Part shown: positions 60,872 to 64,000 of the stretch, in pieces | Layout: each line of letters begins with the position of its first letter | Numbering within the stretch: position 1 is the stretch's first letter | Origin: Acidimicrobiaceae bacterium | GTDB lineage: Bacteria; Actinomycetota; Acidimicrobiia; Acidimicrobiales; Aldehydirespiratoraceae | Direction of reading: 5' to 3' | Length of the DNA: 64,000 bases | NCBI GenBank assembly: GCA_016845585.1 | Contig: JAERSO010000154.1 | Coordinates: forward strand, 1-64,000 | Program-made: the position numbers and the translations under genes | The notes under the pieces: model-generated | Seen by the model: only the letters and a program-made list of their open reading frames with translations | Databases searched by the model: none | What the model was told of the DNA's origin: nothing

Positions 60872-62157
60872 TGGCGCCAGTCACGGGTTTCCATCCAGTG
60901 ACCGATGAGCGACCACCTTTTCCTCCGTTCGATGAAGCCGCAGCATGGAAGAAGGTGCTTGATGCCGAGGCCGCATGGAACACCCGAGACCCCGATCGGG
61001 TGGCCGGCGCCTACTCGCTCGACAGCGAGTGGCGGAACCGGGACACATTCCTGTGGGGACGCAACGAGATCCGCGACTTCCTGGCCCGCAAGTGGGCCCG
61101 CGAACTCGACTACGCACTCCGCAAGGACCTCTGGGCCTTCCACGGGAACCGACTCGCCGTGCGTTTCCGGTACGAGTCGCTCGATCAGTCCGGCCAATGG
61201 TGGCGGTCGTACGGAAACGAGAACTGGGAGTTCGACGATCACGGGTTGATGCGTCGACGGGAGGCCTCCATCAACGACGTCGCCATCACCGCGTCAGAGC
61301 GGCGGATCTTCGGCGCCCGTGAGGACAGCGACACTGCGGGAGTCCCGCTGCACCAGCGTCCGCCCATGGGGATGGATCGTCGATTTCAGGTCGAACTGCT
61401 ACCGGACGTGGACTGGAGCGAACTCCGCCGCCGGGTGATCCACTCGGAGGAACTCGGGCTCGATCTCGCCACCACAGCCGATCAATACGTGGACTGGAAG
61501 AACCCGACGGTCCCCTGGTTCGACCTCTGGACCACCCTTGCGGCACTGGCCGAAGCGACGACCACGATCCGGCTCGCCCCGTGTGTCGCGCAGATCCCGA
61601 TGCGGGACCCCGCCACCTTCGCCCGTCAGGTGTTGACCGTCGACCATGTGTCCGGCGGCCGGGTGGAGGCGGCGCTCGGCCTCGGCCTCACCGTCGACCC
61701 CGGCTACGACATCATCGGCGTACCCAACTGGGACAACCGCGAGCGGGCCGACCGTTTCGGCGAGTACATCCAGGTCGTGGACGAACTGCTCTCGTCGGCT
61801 CGGTGTTCGTTCAGCAGCGACTACTACACCGTTGATTCTGCGGCCGTTCACGAGTCGGTCCAGTCGCCTCGACCCCCGATCACCATTGCCGCCATGGGAC
61901 CGCGGATGATGCGTTACGCGGCCACCCACGCCGACACATGGAACACGATGAGCTTCGGGGCTGGAGCGGACGTTCTGCTGAGCGACGCCACCGCGTTGAA
62001 GGCAAAGATGGCCAGGACCTGCAACGCCGTCGGTCGAGACCCAGAGACCTTGCGCCACAGTTTCCTCCTCTTCGACGGTGAGGCCCGAGCGCAGGGTGGT
62101 CGACTGTTCTATTGGGACTCTGCCGCCGCAGCCGACGTCATGCCCCGTCTGCGCTGA
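60871..62157 (+). CDS. DUF1348 fused to luciferase-like oxidoreductase
   Basis: 428 residues from ATG 60871; GTG 60868 is also in frame. Residues 1-150 are DUF1348 (NTF2-like): PPFPPFDEAAAWKKVLDAEAAWNTRDPDRVAGAYSLDSEWRNRDTFLWGRNEIRDFL ... REASINDVAITASERRIFG. Residues of about 168-428 are a luciferase-like, F420-type barrel: QVELLPDVDWSELRRRVIHSEELGLDLATTADQYVDWKNP, APCVAQIPMRDPATFARQVLTVDHVSGGRVEAALGLGLTVD and IAAMGPRMMRYAATHADTWNTM. The usual DUF1348 end and a segment near the LLM C-terminus (between GRLFYWDS and DVMPRLR) seem to be missing. The two halves may be one fused protein or the result of deletion. Ends inside the convergent prmA by 20 nt. Confidence 0.7.
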   Translation: MAPVTGFHPVTDERPPFPPFDEAAAWKKVLDAEAAWNTRDPDRVAGAYSLDSEWRNRDTFLWGRNEIRDFLARKWARELDYALRKDLWAFHGNRLAVRFRYESLDQSGQWWRSYGNENWEFDDHGLMRRREASINDVAITASERRIFGAREDSDTAGVPLHQRPPMGMDRRFQVELLPDVDWSELRRRVIHSEELGLDLATTADQYVDWKNPTVPWFDLWTTLAALAEATTTIRLAPCVAQIPMRDPATFARQVLTVDHVSGGRVEAALGLGLTVDPGYDIIGVPNWDNRERADRFGEYIQVVDELLSSARCSFSSDYYTVDSAAVHESVQSPRPPITIAAMGPRMMRYAATHADTWNTMSFGAGADVLLSDATALKAKMARTCNAVGRDPETLRHSFLLFDGEARAQGGRLFYWDSAAAADVMPRLR

Positions 62158-62956
62158 CCCGGCCGAGAACGAGAACGGCCCAGTCGCCCTCGATCCGCCG
62201 CTCGATCTCGACCATCGGTCGGAGAAACCCGATGACCTGGTCACACTGTTGCGGCGTGATGCCACTCAGGATCAATTGGCCGTTGTCCACGACATGAGCC
62301 ACCAGTTCGTCGGCGAGGGCAACGATCCCCGCTCGGGCGATGTTCGCGAGGACGAGATCGAAGGCACCCTCGATGGCGAGATCGGAACCGGTCGCCTCGA
62401 CACGGTCTGACACACCATTGAGCGCGGCATTGCGCCGGGTTGCCTCGACGGCCTCCGGTTTCACGTCGATGCCGACCGCCCTTGAAGCACCGAGTCGAGC
62501 AACCGCAAGGGCGAGGATGCCGCTGCCACAACCGATATCGAGCACGCGCTCTCCACCCTCGATGCGCTCGACGAGCATCTCGAGGATCATTCGAGTGGTG
62601 GGGTGATGACCACTCCCGAAGCCGCCAGGCCCCAACTCGACCAGGTTCGCGAACCCCGAACGGTCGTGCTCGGACCACGCCAGGCACACGCTCAGCCGAT
62701 CGCCGAACGCCACCGGTGCGGTGTCTCGCTCCCACGCAGCGAGGCGCGCCCCTCCATCCGGTCGGGTCACGGCCATGTGACCAGCGACGCGAAGCCGGGC
62801 CGAGACCGACTCAGTCGACCGGTCATCGGCCACTCTGGCGAGCGCGACCAGACGTTCGCCACCGGGCGCCACGATGTCGACGATCTGCGCCCCCAGTTGC
62901 TCGAGGGCAGCGGTGACGCTCGGCAGGTCCTCTCGGATGGTCGCAACGGCAAGCAC
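62138..62956 (-). CDS. prmA: Ribosomal protein L11 methyltransferase
   Basis: 272 residues from GTG 62956. Class I SAM methyltransferase with VLDIGCGSGILALAVARLG (motif I), ELGPGGFGSGHHPTTRMILEML (PrmA hallmark), and DLVLANIARAGIVALADEL (N-I/P-x-R motif IV). N-terminal substrate-recognition domain is present but short. Trimethylates Lys and N-terminal residues of L11. Confidence 0.85.
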   Translation of the reverse strand: MLAVATIREDLPSVTAALEQLGAQIVDIVAPGGERLVALARVADDRSTESVSARLRVAGHMAVTRPDGGARLAAWERDTAPVAFGDRLSVCLAWSEHDRSGFANLVELGPGGFGSGHHPTTRMILEMLVERIEGGERVLDIGCGSGILALAVARLGASRAVGIDVKPEAVEATRRNAALNGVSDRVEATGSDLAIEGAFDLVLANIARAGIVALADELVAHVVDNGQLILSGITPQQCDQVIGFLRPMVEIERRIEGDWAVLVLGRVSADGA

Positions 62957-63015
62957 GGGGACAGCCTCCCGATATCGATCCGCAACGACAACCCGAACCG
63001 CGCGACACTCTGAGC

Positions 63016-63399
63016 ATGTTGCGATTGGGAACTGTGGTGATGGGAGCCGACGATGTGGAACGGGCGGCCGCGTTCTGGGCGGCCGTGTTCGACTACGAGA
63101 TCGTCCGCTTCGACGAAGCCGAAAATGACTTCACCATCCTCGTGCCGCATGATCGGGTCGGAACGAGAATCGCCCTGCAGCGCGCCGAGTCGCCGGTTCA
63201 GGAGCACCCACGGGTCCACATCGACCTCGTGGTCGACACCGCCGCTGAGCAGCAAGCGGAGACCGATCGATTGGTGGCGCTCGGCGCAACCGTCGCCGAT
63301 TGGGACTCCTACCCAGCGGACCCGTCCCACGCGGACTTCGTCGTGCTCGCCGACACGGAAGGCAATCGATTCTGCATCGTCGACGCCGGCCACGGCTGA
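63016..63399 (+). CDS. Glyoxalase-like VOC-family protein
   Basis: 127 residues. VOC fold: LGTVVMGADDVERAAAFWAAVFDYEIVRF, HPRVHIDLVVDTAAEQQAETDRLVALGATVADWD and FVVLADTEGNRFCIVDAG. Resembles the glyoxalase-like actinobacterial group. Substrate unknown. Confidence 0.8.
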   Translation: MLRLGTVVMGADDVERAAAFWAAVFDYEIVRFDEAENDFTILVPHDRVGTRIALQRAESPVQEHPRVHIDLVVDTAAEQQAETDRLVALGATVADWDSYPADPSHADFVVLADTEGNRFCIVDAGHG

Positions 63400-63453
63400 C
63401 CCACCGACGAACGAGTTCGGATCGGTGGCGGTCGCCGTGGCAAGATTCGGAGC

Positions 63454-64000
63454 ATGACCGCTATCGAAACCGGAACCGATGATCTCCTGGCCGAACGGAT
63501 CGGCCATGTGGGCGTGATCACCTTCAATCGACCCGAAAGCCGCAACGCGCTCTCGAACGCGATGTACCACGGTTTCCAGGCCGCGCTCCCCACCATGGCC
63601 CTTGACCCTGAGGTCCGCGTCGTGATGATCACCGGCGCCGAAGGGGCGTTCTGCGCCGGCGGCGACGTCAAGGGCATGCATGCGTCGAACTCCAGTGGCG
63701 AAGCTCGGGACGGCCAGCCCGCCGGCTCCGAAGATCGGGTGTCACACCTCCGGATGCGACAGCGCTGGGTGAGCGAAGCGATCCACAGTCTCCCAAAGCC
63801 CGTCGTGGCTGCGATCCCAGGCGCAGCTGCCGGGGCCGGTCTCTCGATCGCGCTGGCCGCCGATCTGCGGATCGCCGCTGAACGGGCGCTGATCGTCACC
63901 GCGTTCGCGAACGTCGGCGCGTCGGGCGACTTCGGCGGTAGCTGGTTTCTCACCCATCTCGTCGGTGCCGCCAAGGCCAAGGAGCTCTACTTCACATCCC
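63454..64000 (+). CDS. Enoyl-CoA hydratase/isomerase (3' end beyond the window)
   Basis: The frame from ATG 63454 is open to the window end (182 codons seen). Crotonase fold: GVITFNRPESRNALSNAMY, oxyanion loop GAEGAFCAGGDVKGM, VVAAIPGAAAGAGLSIALAADLRIAAE and AFANVGASGDFGGSWFLTHLVGAAKAKELYF. In the last block, classic Glu is replaced by Asp (GDFGG). C-terminal about 80 residues missing because of the window edge. Likely acyl-CoA degradation. Confidence 0.88.
   Translation, partial: MTAIETGTDDLLAERIGHVGVITFNRPESRNALSNAMYHGFQAALPTMALDPEVRVVMITGAEGAFCAGGDVKGMHASNSSGEARDGQPAGSEDRVSHLRMRQRWVSEAIHSLPKPVVAAIPGAAAGAGLSIALAADLRIAAERALIVTAFANVGASGDFGGSWFLTHLVGAAKAKELYFTS

Noticed and set aside
63405-63425. 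Possible SOS box (CGAACGAGTTCG)
   Set aside because: The spacer between the arms is 2 nt, not 4, so it does not fit the LexA site.

Overview
The window is a dense, high-GC (about two-thirds G+C by eye) chromosomal segment with short gaps, many 1-4 nt start/stop overlaps and frequent GTG starts. Actinobacterial marks include LexA boxes of the CGAAC-N4-GTTCG type, F420-type luciferase-like oxidoreductases, a mycothiol-type maleylpyruvate isomerase homologue, a PGWW/YPP N-terminal motif on a membrane protein, Thr-rich surface tails and a type A RNase P RNA. I infer an uncultured or marine member of Acidimicrobiia (Ilumatobacter-like). That placement is inference, not a database result. I see no insertion sequence, prophage, CRISPR array, tRNA or rRNA.

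Layout. 1-4 kb: a broken SOS-controlled DUF222/HNH gene, a DUF1932 dehydrogenase, and an exonuclease/UvrC-like repair fusion under two SOS boxes. 4-13 kb: trpD, a ferritin-like protein, rnpB, a lipoprotein, and small metabolic genes including a broken DJ-1/PfpI gene and a broken aminoglycoside-phosphotransferase-like gene, an ankyrin protein and a DinB-MOSC fusion. 13-18 kb: arfB, an XRE regulator, a histidine phosphatase, a coiled-coil zinc-ribbon protein and a class A PBP with an unusual tail. 18-31 kb: a PilZ protein with a degenerate glycosyltransferase domain, a biotin-carboxyltransferase fusion, a homocysteine methyltransferase, an acyl-CoA ligase, a second PilZ protein, a P450 with a nonsense codon, a CobW GTPase, an enoyl-CoA hydratase, an EamA transporter and an F420-type oxidoreductase.

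31-48.6 kb is the metabolic core: a dimethylglycine/sarcosine-type dehydrogenase, a trimethylamine-dehydrogenase-like flavoprotein, a complete PotABCD-type importer, an Lrp regulator, a class III aminotransferase, a GNAT, two DadA/PuuB-type FAD oxidases, a HAD phosphatase, a MetE-like methyltransferase and an Asp/Glu racemase. Together these look like uptake and oxidation of polyamines and/or N-methylated amines, with homocysteine methyltransferases as possible methyl sinks. The substrate is inferred.

48.6-64 kb: NUDIX and thioesterase genes; an ArsR/ArsP-type permease unit with a near-perfect 33-nt palindromic operator; a two-gene unit that looks like a polymorphic toxin plus acidic immunity protein, the best candidate for an undescribed system; then a run of catabolic and oxygenase genes, prmA, and an enoyl-CoA hydratase cut by the window edge.

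Three genes in the first 10.5 kb have both an internal deletion and a frameshift, and a fourth (P450) has a nonsense codon. This suggests either local gene decay or consensus/assembly error, and should be checked against reads. No stretch longer than about 300 bases lacks a gene. The longest gaps are about 6138-6352, which holds one hairpin, and 36501-36728, where I see nothing convincing.
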